A stretch of DNA of 64,000 nt. Source: Ferrovibrio terrae_A (GTDB lineage Bacteria > Pseudomonadota > Alphaproteobacteria > Ferrovibrionales > Ferrovibrionaceae). The stretch covers positions 1 to 64,000 of the forward strand of contig NZ_CALSAN010000008.1 in assembly GCF_943372915.1 (NCBI RefSeq), in the 5' to 3' direction. Of the stretch, positions 17,181-25,616 are shown piece by piece. Position 1 is the first letter of the stretch, and every line of letters starts with the position of its first letter. The notes under the pieces are model-generated. The model made no database searches, was not told where the DNA came from, and saw only the letters and a program-made list of their open reading frames with translations. The position numbers and the translations under genes are program-made.

Positions 17181-18843
17181 AACCCATATGCCCGCCGTTC
17201 ACGAATTTGAACCATCCGCGCATGTCGACAGCTTCGCCCGCGACCACCTGCCGCCGCAGGAGCAGTGGCCGGTCATGCTGTGGGACACGCTGCCTGAGCT
17301 GAAGGCGTACCCCAAGCGCATGAACTGCGCCGCCGAGCTGCTCGACAAGCAGGCCGCCATCCATGGCGACCGGCCAGTGATCTATTACAACGACGAAGTC
17401 TGGACCTACACGAAGCTGCTGGAAGCCGCCAACCGCATCGCCCATGTGCTGGTGGAGGATTACGGCATCAAGCCGGGCAACCGCGTGCTGCTGCGCTCAC
17501 CCAACAACCCGATGTATGTCGCCTGTTGGTTTGCAGTGATGAAGGTGGGTGCCATCGCGGTGGCCACCATGCCGCTGTATCGCTGGCGCGAACTCACCTT
17601 CATGACCGAGAAAGCCGAGATCGAACTGGCGATCTGCGACTGGCGCCTGCGCGGCGAAATGGAAACCACGCTGCGCGAGTCGAAACATCTCAAGCGCATC
17701 TGCTACTTCTACAGTGAAGACGTGCCGGACTCGCTCGAAGCCCGCATGGCGACGAAGCCAGCGGTGTTTGAAACCCTTGATACCGCCTGGGACGATGTCT
17801 GCCTGATCGCCTTCACCTCTGGCACCACCGGGCCGGCCAAGGGCTGCATGCATTTCCATCGCGACGTGATGGCGATCTGCGACACCTTCAACCGCTATGT
17901 GCTGCGGCCGACCAAGGAAGATGTCTTCACCGGCAGTCCGCCGCTGGCCTTCACCTTCGGCCTCGGCGCTTTGGTCACCTTCCCCATGCATGTCGGCGCC
18001 AGCACGGTGCTGGTCGAGCAGTACACGCCGCAGAAGATGCTGGAGACCATCCAGGCCAAGAAGGTCTCGATCCTGTTTACCGCGCCGACGGCCTATCGCG
18101 CCATGATCGACCTGGCGAAGAATTTCGACCTGTCCTCGCTGAAGAAAGGCGTCTCGGCCGGCGAGACCCTGCCGCTGGCCACCTATCAGGGCTGGTATGA
18201 CGCCACCGGCGTCAAGCTGATCGACGGCCTGGGCGGCACCGAGATCCTGCATATCTTCATCACCTCGGAGGGTGACGGCATCCGCCCCGGCGCCACCGGC
18301 AAGCCGATCCCGGGCTATGAAGCCGCGATATTCGACAAGGATGGCAACCGCGTGCCGCCGGGCACGGTCGGCCGCCTGGCAATCCGCGGGCCGGTCGGCT
18401 GTCGCTATCTCGACAACCCGGAACGCCAGACCGCCTATGTGCAGCAGGGCTGGAACTTCACCGGCGATGCGTACATGTGCGACGAGGATGGCTATTATTG
18501 GTATCAGGCGCGCGCCGACGACATGATCGTCTCGGCCGGATACAACATCTCCGGCCCCGAAGTGGAATCCGTGCTGCTGATGCATCCGATGGTGCAGGAC
18601 TGCGCCGTGGTCGCGGCCCCCGATGGCGAGCGCGGCCAGGTGGTGAAGGCCTATATCGTGCTGCGCGACAAGACCCAGGCAACACCGGAGACGGTGAAGC
18701 TGCTGCAGGACTTCGTGAAGGCCGAGATCGCGCCCTACAAATATCCGCGCCAGATCGAGTTCATCGAAACCCTGCCGCGCACCGAAAGCGGCAAAGTGCA
18801 GCGGTTCGTGCTGCGCAAGCAGGCTGCCGAGACCAAGGTCTGA
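17167..18843 (+). CDS. Benzoate/2-aminobenzoate-CoA ligase family protein
   Basis: A 558-residue ANL-superfamily ligase. It shows the P-loop TSGTTGPAKGCMH, the adenine-binding GGTE segment, GDAYMCDEDGYYWYQARADDMI, and the C-terminal catalytic Lys in PRTESGKVQR. It activates an aryl carboxylate to the acyl-AMP and then the CoA thioester. The N-terminal pattern (ARDHLPPQEQWP) and the length match the benzoate-CoA ligase family, including 2-aminobenzoate-CoA ligases. The ATG at 17167 has CCGAGG about 6 bases upstream and lies within the end of the previous gene. This is the last catabolic gene before the transporter. Which aromatic acid is activated cannot be told. Confidence 0.9.
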   Translation: MSRIETHMPAVHEFEPSAHVDSFARDHLPPQEQWPVMLWDTLPELKAYPKRMNCAAELLDKQAAIHGDRPVIYYNDEVWTYTKLLEAANRIAHVLVEDYGIKPGNRVLLRSPNNPMYVACWFAVMKVGAIAVATMPLYRWRELTFMTEKAEIELAICDWRLRGEMETTLRESKHLKRICYFYSEDVPDSLEARMATKPAVFETLDTAWDDVCLIAFTSGTTGPAKGCMHFHRDVMAICDTFNRYVLRPTKEDVFTGSPPLAFTFGLGALVTFPMHVGASTVLVEQYTPQKMLETIQAKKVSILFTAPTAYRAMIDLAKNFDLSSLKKGVSAGETLPLATYQGWYDATGVKLIDGLGGTEILHIFITSEGDGIRPGATGKPIPGYEAAIFDKDGNRVPPGTVGRLAIRGPVGCRYLDNPERQTAYVQQGWNFTGDAYMCDEDGYYWYQARADDMIVSAGYNISGPEVESVLLMHPMVQDCAVVAAPDGERGQVVKAYIVLRDKTQATPETVKLLQDFVKAEIAPYKYPRQIEFIETLPRTESGKVQRFVLRKQAAETKV

Positions 18844-18961
18844 CCCGGCGCAAAAGTGCAAGTTTCCCTCCGCTGAGTCCATTGGATGCCGTTGGGGAAG
18901 GATTAGGTTGTCCAAAGGCAGGATCTTGCGCCGCGACAGCCTTTGACATGCATAATAATGC

Positions 18962-18989
18962 TTGCGGAGGCCGTGACCGGCATTATAGT
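18962..18989 (+). promoter_or_regulatory. Candidate promoter for the ABC receptor gene
   Basis: TTGCGG (18962-18967), a 16-bp spacer and TATAGT (18984-18989) give a plausible but imperfect sigma-70 promoter. Transcription from it would give a leader of about 270 bases before the ATG at 19268. Weak evidence only. Confidence 0.3.
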
Positions 18990-19197
18990 ACCTACTCGAT
19001 AATAAACGGAGGAAATGTAACGGGTCGCGGTTTGCGATCTGGCCCGAGCCGCAAGACCTTCGGCTCACAGCATAAATTCCCCCGCAAGCCGCCTTCGTAG
19101 CGATGTGGCGAAGGTGGGTTTGGACGTATCGTGCAGGCGTGAGTACAGTGTGGGTACAGGGGCATGCGCCGCAGTCAGGCGGCGTCAGGGGCCATAA

Positions 19198-19225
19198 CAG
19201 TCACAAGCGACCAGTAACAAGCGAT
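19198..19225. repeat. Two tandem 14-base direct repeats
   Basis: CAGTCACAAGCGAC (19198-19211) is followed at once by CAGTAACAAGCGAT (19212-19225), with two differences in 14. The pair lies about 42 bases before the receptor start codon. It could be a protein-binding site or a chance duplication. Confidence 0.5.
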
Positions 19226-19267
19226 GGGCCGGACAATCCGGCACCGCGCAGGGAGAGGAGACCACCA

Positions 19268-20458
19268 ATGAAGTTTTCAACCGTCCTGAGCCTGACCAGC
19301 GCGCTCGCGCTTGCGGCCGTGCCCTTCGTGGCACAGCCCGCGGCCGCCCAGGCCAAGAAGATCAAGATCGGCTTCGTCACCACCCTGTCCGGCCCGAATG
19401 CCGCGATCGGCGTCGACATGAAGAACAGCGTTGAGCTGGCGCTCGATCACCTGGGTCGCAAGATGGGCGGCATCCCGGTCGAAGTGATCTACGAAGACGA
19501 CGAGCAGAAGCCGGAAGTCGGCAAGCAGAAAACTGAAAAGCTGATGCAGCGCGACAAGGTCGACTTCGTTGCCGGCTATATCTGGTCGAACGTGCTGCTG
19601 GCCTCCTACAAGACGGTCGTTGATGAGAAAACCTATCTCATCAGCGCCAATGCCGGCCCTTCGCCGCTGGCCGGCGAGCAGTGCAATCCCTATTTCTTCG
19701 CCGCCTCCTGGCAGAACGACCAGAACACCATGGCGGCCGGCGAGCTGCTGAACCAGAAGGGCATCAAGTCGCTCTATATCGTGGCGCCCAACTACGCCGC
19801 CGGCCAGGACATGGCCAATGGCGTGAAGTCCACCTTCAAGGGCCAGGTGGTTGGCCAGGACATGACCAAGTGGCCTGACCAGCTCGACTTCTCGGCCGAG
19901 ATCTCGAAGATCCGCGCCGCCAAGCCGGGCGCCGTCTTCGTGTTCTTCCCCGGCCGCGCCGGCGTGCAGTTCTTCCAGCAGTACAGCCAGGCCGGCCTGA
20001 AGAAGGACATTCCGCTCTATACCACCTTCACGGTCGACGCGATCACGCTGAAGCTGCAGAAGGATCTGACGCTGGATACCTACCAGACCCTGTGGTGGGC
20101 GCCGGATCTGCCCTATGCCGCCAACCAGAAGTTCGTCGGCGACTTCAAGAAGAAGCACAAGGACACGCCCTCCTTCTACGGCGCGCAATCCTACGACACG
20201 ATCAACCTGATCGCCTCGGCCGTGACGGCCACCAAGGGCAAGGTGTCCGACAAGGCAGCCGTCGGTGCTGCGCTGAAGGCCGCCAAGTTCGACTCGGTGC
20301 GTGGCCCGATGAAGTTCGGCAAGAACAACTTCCCGATCCACAACGTCTACCAGCAGGAAGTCTACAAGGTGTCGGACACCGAGTATGACATCCGCACGGT
20401 CAGCACGGTCTATACCGACCTGGTTGACCCGTATGCGGCCAAGTGTCCGATGAAATAA
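19268..20458 (+). CDS. ABC transporter substrate-binding protein, branched-chain amino acid/aromatic acid type (copy 1)
   Basis: A 396-residue periplasmic receptor (Peripla_BP_6, LivK-like). A Sec signal peptide ends at AAAQA, after about residue 28; the mature protein begins KKIKIGFVTTLSGPNAA. Two-lobed-receptor features follow (YEDDEQKPEVGKQKTEKL, SANAGPS, PNYAAGQD). It should capture the ligand for the LivHMGF-like importer downstream; the neighbouring CoA ligase suggests an aromatic carboxylate. It closely resembles copy 2 (20690-21880) over its whole length. GGGAGAGGAG precedes the ATG. A strong terminator follows. Confidence 0.92.
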   Translation: MKFSTVLSLTSALALAAVPFVAQPAAAQAKKIKIGFVTTLSGPNAAIGVDMKNSVELALDHLGRKMGGIPVEVIYEDDEQKPEVGKQKTEKLMQRDKVDFVAGYIWSNVLLASYKTVVDEKTYLISANAGPSPLAGEQCNPYFFAASWQNDQNTMAAGELLNQKGIKSLYIVAPNYAAGQDMANGVKSTFKGQVVGQDMTKWPDQLDFSAEISKIRAAKPGAVFVFFPGRAGVQFFQQYSQAGLKKDIPLYTTFTVDAITLKLQKDLTLDTYQTLWWAPDLPYAANQKFVGDFKKKHKDTPSFYGAQSYDTINLIASAVTATKGKVSDKAAVGAALKAAKFDSVRGPMKFGKNNFPIHNVYQQEVYKVSDTEYDIRTVSTVYTDLVDPYAAKCPMK

Positions 20459-20482
20459 GCAGCAGTTGACCTGCAAAACAGC

Positions 20483-20514
20483 GGGGCGCCGGCATCGATC
20501 GGCGCCCCGTTTGT
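20483..20514 (+). terminator. Rho-independent terminator after receptor copy 1
   Basis: The stem GGGGCGCCG (20483-20491) pairs with CGGCGCCCC (20500-20508) across an 8-base loop and is followed by GTTTGT. It should isolate the first receptor transcript from the second, giving separate expression levels. Confidence 0.8.
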
Positions 20515-20566
20515 GTCTAGCTCCAGGATTGCCATTGCCGCGTCAGACTTCGATTGCCTCGCAAGG

Positions 20567-20584
20567 TATTTGATGCTTAAAATA
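20567..20584. promoter_or_regulatory. Degenerate copy of the palindromic operator (copy C)
   Basis: TATTTGA-TGCT-TAAAATA matches the TATTTTA-TACT-TAAAATA box with one arm mismatch and one spacer change. It lies 106 bases before the start of receptor copy 2. Unlike the two perfect copies it does not contain a good -10 hexamer, so binding here is less certain. Confidence 0.45.
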
Positions 20585-20689
20585 TCTCAACGGGGGACTC
20601 CCAAGGGCTTGCAATACAAACGCTGTATGGCGGCGGTGCATCGCTTGATGGGCCGCTCCGCAGGCATGTCACTGAAGGAGACACAAACG

Positions 20690-21880
20690 ATGCGTTCCAG
20701 CTTCAAGACGCTTACCCTGCTTGCCACGGCCCTGACGGCTCTGCCGTTCCTGGCCGATGACGCCGCGGCCCAAGCCGCCAAGAAGATCAAGATCGGTTTC
20801 GTCACCACGCTCTCGGGTCCCAATGCTGCCTACGGGCAGGATATGAAGAACGCCTTTGAACTGGCGCTCGATCATATGGGCCGCAAGATGGGCGGAATCC
20901 CGGTCGAGGTGATCTACGAAGACGACGAGCAGAAGCCCGAGGTAGGCAAGCAGAAAACCGAGAAGCTGCTGCAGCGCGACAAGGTCGATTTCGTTGCCGG
21001 CTATATCTGGTCAAACGTCCTGCTGGCCTCCTACAAGCCCGTGCTGGATGCCTACACCTTCCTGATCAGCGCCAATGCCGGGCCGTCTCAATTGGCCGGC
21101 GAGGGCTGCAGCCCGTATTTCTTCGCGGCCTCCTGGCAGAACGACCAGAACCACATGGCCGTCGGCGAACTGCTGAACCAGAAGGGCATCAAGTCGCTCT
21201 ATATGGTGGCGCCGAATTATGCCGCCGGTGTCGACGGCACCAACGGCGTGAAAGCGCTGTTCAAGGGCCAGGTGGTCGGCCAGGACATGACCAAGTGGCC
21301 TGACCAGCTTGATTTCTCCGGCGAGATTTCCAAGATCCGCGCTGCCAAGCCGCAGGCGGTCTATGTGTTCTTCCCCGGCCGCGCCGGCGTGCAGTTCTAT
21401 CAGCAGTACAGCCAGGCTGGCCTGAAGAACGAAATCCCGGTCTATTCTGCCTTCACCATCGATGCGGTGACGCTGAAACTGCAGAAGGATCTGGTGCTGG
21501 ATACCTATCTCACCTCGACCTGGGGCACCGACCTGCCCTATGCCGCCAACCAGAAGTTCGTCACCGACTACAAGAAGAAATACAAGGAAACTCCGGCCTT
21601 CTACGGTGCCCAGTCTTACGATGCCGCCAACCTGATCGGCAGCGCTGTGGTTGCCACCAAGGGCAACCTGAAGGACAAGAAGGCGGTCGGCGCGGCGCTG
21701 AAGGCTGCGAAGTTCGACTCCGTGCGCGGCCCGTTCAAGTTCGGCAATAACAATTTCCCGATCCAGAATGTCTACCAGCAGGAAGCCTACAAGACGGCCG
21801 ATGGCGCCTATGATCTGCGTACGGTCAGCACTGTGCTGACCGCGCATCAGGATCCGCACGCCGCCAAGTGCAAGATGTAA
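20690..21880 (+). CDS. ABC transporter substrate-binding protein, branched-chain amino acid/aromatic acid type (copy 2)
   Basis: A 396-residue LivK-like periplasmic receptor with a signal peptide ending near ADDAAAQA and mature start KKIKIGFVTTLSGPNAA. It is collinear with copy 1 and, by eye, most positions are identical. Differences cluster in the signal peptide and in ligand-lobe segments (for example KPVLDAYTFLISA against KTVVDEKTYLISA, and TSTWGTD against TLWWAPD). The ATG at 20690 is chosen because AAGGAG lies 9 bases upstream. A hairpin terminator separates it from the permease gene. Tandem duplication followed by ligand diversification is inferred. Confidence 0.92.
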   Translation: MRSSFKTLTLLATALTALPFLADDAAAQAAKKIKIGFVTTLSGPNAAYGQDMKNAFELALDHMGRKMGGIPVEVIYEDDEQKPEVGKQKTEKLLQRDKVDFVAGYIWSNVLLASYKPVLDAYTFLISANAGPSQLAGEGCSPYFFAASWQNDQNHMAVGELLNQKGIKSLYMVAPNYAAGVDGTNGVKALFKGQVVGQDMTKWPDQLDFSGEISKIRAAKPQAVYVFFPGRAGVQFYQQYSQAGLKNEIPVYSAFTIDAVTLKLQKDLVLDTYLTSTWGTDLPYAANQKFVTDYKKKYKETPAFYGAQSYDAANLIGSAVVATKGNLKDKKAVGAALKAAKFDSVRGPFKFGNNNFPIQNVYQQEAYKTADGAYDLRTVSTVLTAHQDPHAAKCKM

Positions 21881-21889
21881 GTTCGACCC

Positions 21890-21924
21890 GGATGCGCCGT
21901 CTCGCGACGGCGCATCCTTCTTTC
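21890..21924 (+). terminator. Terminator/attenuator between receptor copy 2 and the permease genes
   Basis: The stem GGATGCGCCGTC pairs with GACGGCGCATCC across a 4-base loop (21890-21917) and is followed by TTCTTTC. It is a near-perfect 11-12 bp stem and ends 20 bases before the permease ATG. Partial termination here would make receptor more abundant than permease, as is common in binding-protein transporter operons. Confidence 0.75.
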
Positions 21925-21943
21925 AAGTGAGTGCTACGACCCC

Positions 21944-22861
21944 ATGATTCTGCTTTTCGAGCAATTCCTGAACGGCCTGCAGATCGGTCTGCTGCTGTTC
22001 CTTCTCGCCGCCGGCCTGACGCTCGTCTTCGGCATCATGGACCTGGTCAATCTGGCGCATGGCTCGCTCTACATGATGGGCGCCTACTTCGCCGCCGTCT
22101 TCACCGAATGGACCGGCAGTTTCGTGCTGGGCGCCCTGCTCGCCCTGCCGGCCGGCGCCCTGCTGGGCATCGCGGTCGAGGTGATCACGCTGCGCACGCT
22201 GTATACCCGCGACCATCTCGATCAGGTGCTGGCCACCTTCGGCCTGATCCTGTTCTTCAATGAACTGGCGCGCGTGATGTTCGGCGCCGGCGGCATGATC
22301 ATCACCATGCCGAGCTGGCTGAACGGCCAGATCGAAGTGCTGCCCGGCCTGCCCTATCCGTCCTATCGCTTCCTCATCATCGTGGTCGGCCTGCTCTGTG
22401 CGGTATTCCTGTATATCCTGGTACAACGCACGCGGCTGGGCATGCTGATCCGCGCCGGTGCCTCCAACCGCGAGATGGTCGGTGCGCTCGGCATCGATAT
22501 CAAGCTGCTGTTTACCCTGGTCTTCGGCCTGGGGTCTGCGTTGGCCGCCCTCGCCGGCCTGATGGCCGGCCCGGTAACCACCGTGCAGATCGGCATGGGC
22601 GACAACATCCTGATCCTGGCACTGGTGGTGATCGTGATCGGTGGCATCGGCTCGCTGCCGGGCGCCTTCATCGCCGCCATTGCCATCGGCATCATCGACA
22701 CCATGGGCCGCGCTTTCCTGCCCAATATCCTCGGTGCGTTCCTGACGCCATCGGATGCCGGCACGCTGTCGGCCGCGCTCTCCTCCATGCTGATTTACAT
22801 CCTGATGGCCAGCGTGCTGGTGCTGCGTCCCGCGGGCCTGTTCCCCGCGCCCGGCCGCTGA
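21944..22861 (+). CDS. Branched-chain-type ABC transporter permease, LivH-like
   Basis: A 305-residue inner-membrane protein with about eight hydrophobic segments. It shows the LivH-family N-terminal pattern LNGLQIGLLLFLLAAGLTLV, then FGIMDLVNLAHGSLYMMGAY and a late GGIGSLPGAFIAA coupling segment. It pairs with the LivM-like permease 12 bp downstream to form the translocation pore. The receptor genes upstream and two ATPases downstream complete the importer. The start ATG at 21944 follows the attenuator hairpin closely; the ribosome site AAGTGAG is modest. Confidence 0.93.
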   Translation: MILLFEQFLNGLQIGLLLFLLAAGLTLVFGIMDLVNLAHGSLYMMGAYFAAVFTEWTGSFVLGALLALPAGALLGIAVEVITLRTLYTRDHLDQVLATFGLILFFNELARVMFGAGGMIITMPSWLNGQIEVLPGLPYPSYRFLIIVVGLLCAVFLYILVQRTRLGMLIRAGASNREMVGALGIDIKLLFTLVFGLGSALAALAGLMAGPVTTVQIGMGDNILILALVVIVIGGIGSLPGAFIAAIAIGIIDTMGRAFLPNILGAFLTPSDAGTLSAALSSMLIYILMASVLVLRPAGLFPAPGR

Positions 22862-22873
22862 GGAGAGTTGTTC

Positions 22874-24037
22874 GTGTCTCAAGCTTCCGTATCCGCGACT
22901 TCTGAAATCACCACGGCCCTGCCGCGCAACTTCACCACGCTTGTCGGCGTCATCCTGATGGCACTGCTCGGCCTGGTGCCGGTCTTCGCCGTGATCTTCG
23001 ACGATCCCTTCCTGCTCACGCTGTTCACCCGCATCGTCATCATGGCGATTGCCGCGGTCAGCCTGAACCTGATCCTCGGCTATGGCGGCCTGGTCAGCTT
23101 CGGTCATGCCGCCTATATCGGCATCGGCGGCTATACCATCGGCATCCTGGCCTTCCACGGCGTGCATGCGGCGTGGATCCAGTGGCCGCTCGCCATCATC
23201 ATCTCGGGCATTGTCGCGACACTGATTGGGCTGCTGTCGCTGCGCACCAAGGGCATCTTCTTCATCATGATCACGCTGGCGCTGGCCCAGCTGGTCTACT
23301 ATCTGGGCAACGGCGCCTTCGCCTATGGCGGTGATGACGGCCTGAACATCCTCAAGCGCTCGGATTTCGGCGGCCTGATCGATCTCAATCACCGGCCCAG
23401 CTTCTACTATCTGTGCTGGGCATTGCTGGCCGCCACGATCTATTTCTGCCACCGCGTGGTCAATTCGCGTTTCGGCATGGTGCTGCAGGGTGCCAAGTCG
23501 AATGATCGCCGCATGGCCACCATCGGCTTTCCAGTGCATCGCTATCGCCTCACCGCTTTCGTGATTGCCGGCATGATCTGCGGCCTGGCCGGCGTTCTGA
23601 CCGCCACCTTTTCCAATTTCATCAGCCCGGCGATGATGCACTGGAGTCGTTCCGGCGACCTGATCGTCATGGTGGTGCTGGGTGGCATGGGCAGCCTGTT
23701 CGGGCCGCTGTTCGGCACCGTGGCCTTCCTGCTGCTTGAGGAGATTCTCTCCAGCTGGACCGAATTCTGGAAGATCGTGTTCGGCCCGATCCTGGTGCTG
23801 GTTGTGATCTTTGCGCGCGGCGGCATCGACGGTGCCATCCTGCGCGGCCATACCGGCAAGCTGATGGCAGGCCTTGGCCTGTTCTACATCGTCTACGGCA
23901 TCCACCTGGTCTACGACCGCGACTGGCTGGTGCCGGCATTTATTTTCGCGGCGCCAATCGGCCTGCTATGGCTGGTGCTGTGGTGGGAGAAACGCCGGCG
24001 CGGCGAGGCTGTGACGGTGGGAGGCGGCCATGAGTGA
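22874..24037 (+). CDS. Branched-chain-type ABC transporter permease, LivM-like
   Basis: A 387-residue inner-membrane permease. It has about ten hydrophobic segments, the LivM signature LILGYGGLVSFGHAAYIGIGGY and the late GGMGSLFGPLFGT segment. The GTG at 22874 is chosen because AGGAG (22861-22865) is 8 bases upstream; a TTG two codons earlier would be too close to it. The C-terminus ends in a short charged tail (WWEKRRRGEAVTVGGGHE). The gene overlaps the LivG-like ATPase gene by 8 bp. Confidence 0.93.
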   Translation: MSQASVSATSEITTALPRNFTTLVGVILMALLGLVPVFAVIFDDPFLLTLFTRIVIMAIAAVSLNLILGYGGLVSFGHAAYIGIGGYTIGILAFHGVHAAWIQWPLAIIISGIVATLIGLLSLRTKGIFFIMITLALAQLVYYLGNGAFAYGGDDGLNILKRSDFGGLIDLNHRPSFYYLCWALLAATIYFCHRVVNSRFGMVLQGAKSNDRRMATIGFPVHRYRLTAFVIAGMICGLAGVLTATFSNFISPAMMHWSRSGDLIVMVVLGGMGSLFGPLFGTVAFLLLEEILSSWTEFWKIVFGPILVLVVIFARGGIDGAILRGHTGKLMAGLGLFYIVYGIHLVYDRDWLVPAFIFAAPIGLLWLVLWWEKRRRGEAVTVGGGHE

Positions 24038-24788
24038 GCCCGTGCTGAAGGTGGCCAACCTGGTCAAGCGCTTCGGCGGCCTGACCGCGACCGACAACCT
24101 GTCGCTCGATCTGCGCGAGGGCGAAATCCATGCGGTGATCGGCCCCAATGGTGCCGGCAAGACCACGATGATCGGCCAGCTGATCGGCGAACTGCGCCCC
24201 GATGCCGGCAGCATCCATTTCATGGGCCGCGACATCACCTCGATGCCGGTGCACCAGCGCTCGGCGCTGGGCATCGCCCGCTCGTTCCAGATCACCTCGA
24301 TCTTCCCGAACTTCACGGCGCTGGATAACGTGGCCTTCGCGGTGCAGGCCCATGACGGCCATTCCTTCCGCTTCTGGGCCGATGCCCGCAAGGACCAGAC
24401 CCTGCGCCTGCCGGCCATGGCGGCACTGCAACAGGTCGGCCTCGGCCACCGTGCCGATATCACCGCCAGCGTGCTGAGCCATGGCGAGCACCGCCAGCTC
24501 GAGATTGCCATGGCCCTGGCGACCAAGCCGAAGCTGCTGCTGCTGGACGAACCGATGGCCGGCATGGGGCCGGAAGATTCCGCCCGCATGGTCACCATGC
24601 TGCAGAAGCTGAAGGGCAGCGTGACGATCCTTCTGATTGAGCATGACATGGATGCCGTCTTTGCCCTGGCCGACCGCATCACCGTGCTGGTCTATGGTCA
24701 CAGCATCGCCACCGGCCTGCCGGACGATATCCGCCGCAACGAGCAGGTCCGCCAGGCCTATCTCGGCGACGAAGCGGAGGCCGTGTGA
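24030..24788 (+). CDS. Branched-chain-type ABC transporter ATP-binding protein, LivG-like
   Basis: A 252-residue ABC ATPase. It shows Walker A GPNGAGKT, a Q-loop in ARSFQITSIFP, Walker B LLLLDEP followed by MAGMGPEDS, and the H-loop His in LIEHDMD. The signature loop is LSHGEHRQLE, replacing the more usual LSYGQQRRLE, so the canonical LSGGQ serine-glycine pattern is altered but typical of this branch. It overlaps the permease gene upstream and meets the LivF-like gene at TGATG. It energises uptake of the receptor ligand. Confidence 0.94.
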   Translation: MSEPVLKVANLVKRFGGLTATDNLSLDLREGEIHAVIGPNGAGKTTMIGQLIGELRPDAGSIHFMGRDITSMPVHQRSALGIARSFQITSIFPNFTALDNVAFAVQAHDGHSFRFWADARKDQTLRLPAMAALQQVGLGHRADITASVLSHGEHRQLEIAMALATKPKLLLLDEPMAGMGPEDSARMVTMLQKLKGSVTILLIEHDMDAVFALADRITVLVYGHSIATGLPDDIRRNEQVRQAYLGDEAEAV

Positions 24789-25498
24789 TGACCGACCTTC
24801 TCACCGTCGAAAACATCGACACCTTCTATGGCCGCAGCCAGGTGCTGTTCGGCATGTCGCTCAGCATCAAGGCCGGCGAAGTGGTCACCCTGATGGGCCG
24901 CAACGGCATGGGCAAAACCACCACGATCCGCTCGATCATGGGCATGACCCCGGCGGCACGCGGCCGCATTGCCTTCCGTTCGGCCGATATCCGCGGCCTG
25001 CCCTCCTACCGCGTCGCCAAGATCGGTGTCGGCCTGGTGCCCGAGGGCCGGCAGATTTTCCCCAACCTCTCGGTGAAAGAAAACCTGATCGCTACTGCCG
25101 CCAATCGTAATGGCACGGCCCAGCCCTGGAGCTATGAGCGGGTGATCGAACTGTTTCCCCGCCTGGCGGAGCGTGCCGGCAATATGGGAAATCAACTCTC
25201 AGGTGGCGAACAGCAGATGCTGGCCGTCGGCCGCGCCCTGATGACCAATCCGCATCTGCTGATCCTGGACGAGGCCACCGAGGGCCTGGCGCCTTTGATT
25301 CGGTTGGAAATTTGGCAATGCCTTGAGCGATTGAAGCAGGCCGGACAAGCCATCCTGGTTGTGGATAAGAATGTCGGGGCGCTCACCAAGCTGGCCAACC
25401 GCCACTATGTGATCGAAAAGGGCCGCGTGGTCTGGCAGGGCGATTCCGCCGCGCTGCAGGCCGCACCGGATATCCAGCACCGCTATCTCGGCATCTGA
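24788..25498 (+). CDS. Branched-chain-type ABC transporter ATP-binding protein, LivF-like
   Basis: A 236-residue ABC ATPase with Walker A GRNGMGKT, Q-loop LVPEGRQIFPNLSV, signature LSGGEQQMLA and Walker B LLILDEATEGLAP. The switch-region His of many ABC proteins is replaced: the segment reads ILVVDKNVGAL, and in the LivF family this position is commonly non-His. The ATG at 24788 overlaps the LivG-like stop (TGATG) with GGAGG 7 bases upstream; a GTG one codon earlier is an alternative. It is the last gene of the transporter unit. Confidence 0.94.
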   Translation: MTDLLTVENIDTFYGRSQVLFGMSLSIKAGEVVTLMGRNGMGKTTTIRSIMGMTPAARGRIAFRSADIRGLPSYRVAKIGVGLVPEGRQIFPNLSVKENLIATAANRNGTAQPWSYERVIELFPRLAERAGNMGNQLSGGEQQMLAVGRALMTNPHLLILDEATEGLAPLIRLEIWQCLERLKQAGQAILVVDKNVGALTKLANRHYVIEKGRVVWQGDSAALQAAPDIQHRYLGI

Positions 25499-25616
25499 CG
25501 GGCTGCGCAGGAATTTCATAAGCAAACCCGTGGACAGCGCCGCGCCCGCGCCGCAAAGTAGGCAGCGCGCAGGCCTGTGATCGGGGGAGAACGGCCGGCG
25601 CCGAGGGGAGCCCGGC

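Larger units (their letters stand above)
18844..19267 (+). other. 424-bp intergenic leader before the first ABC receptor gene
   Basis: No coding sequence is credible here. It contains a weak promoter candidate near 18962-18989, a GAGCCG/CGGCTC stem at 19046-19066, a CGCCGC/GCGGCG stem at 19167-19184, a two-copy 14-base direct repeat at 19198-19225 and the strong GGGAGAGGAG ribosome site of the receptor gene. No clear terminator follows the ligase gene, so read-through from the catabolic operon is possible. A small regulatory RNA cannot be excluded but nothing specific supports one. Confidence 0.6.

Noticed and set aside
19008..19020. GGAGG followed by an ATG-TAA start-stop in the receptor leader
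   Set aside because: Spacing of 2 bases is too short for initiation, and a start-stop element by eye is likely chance.
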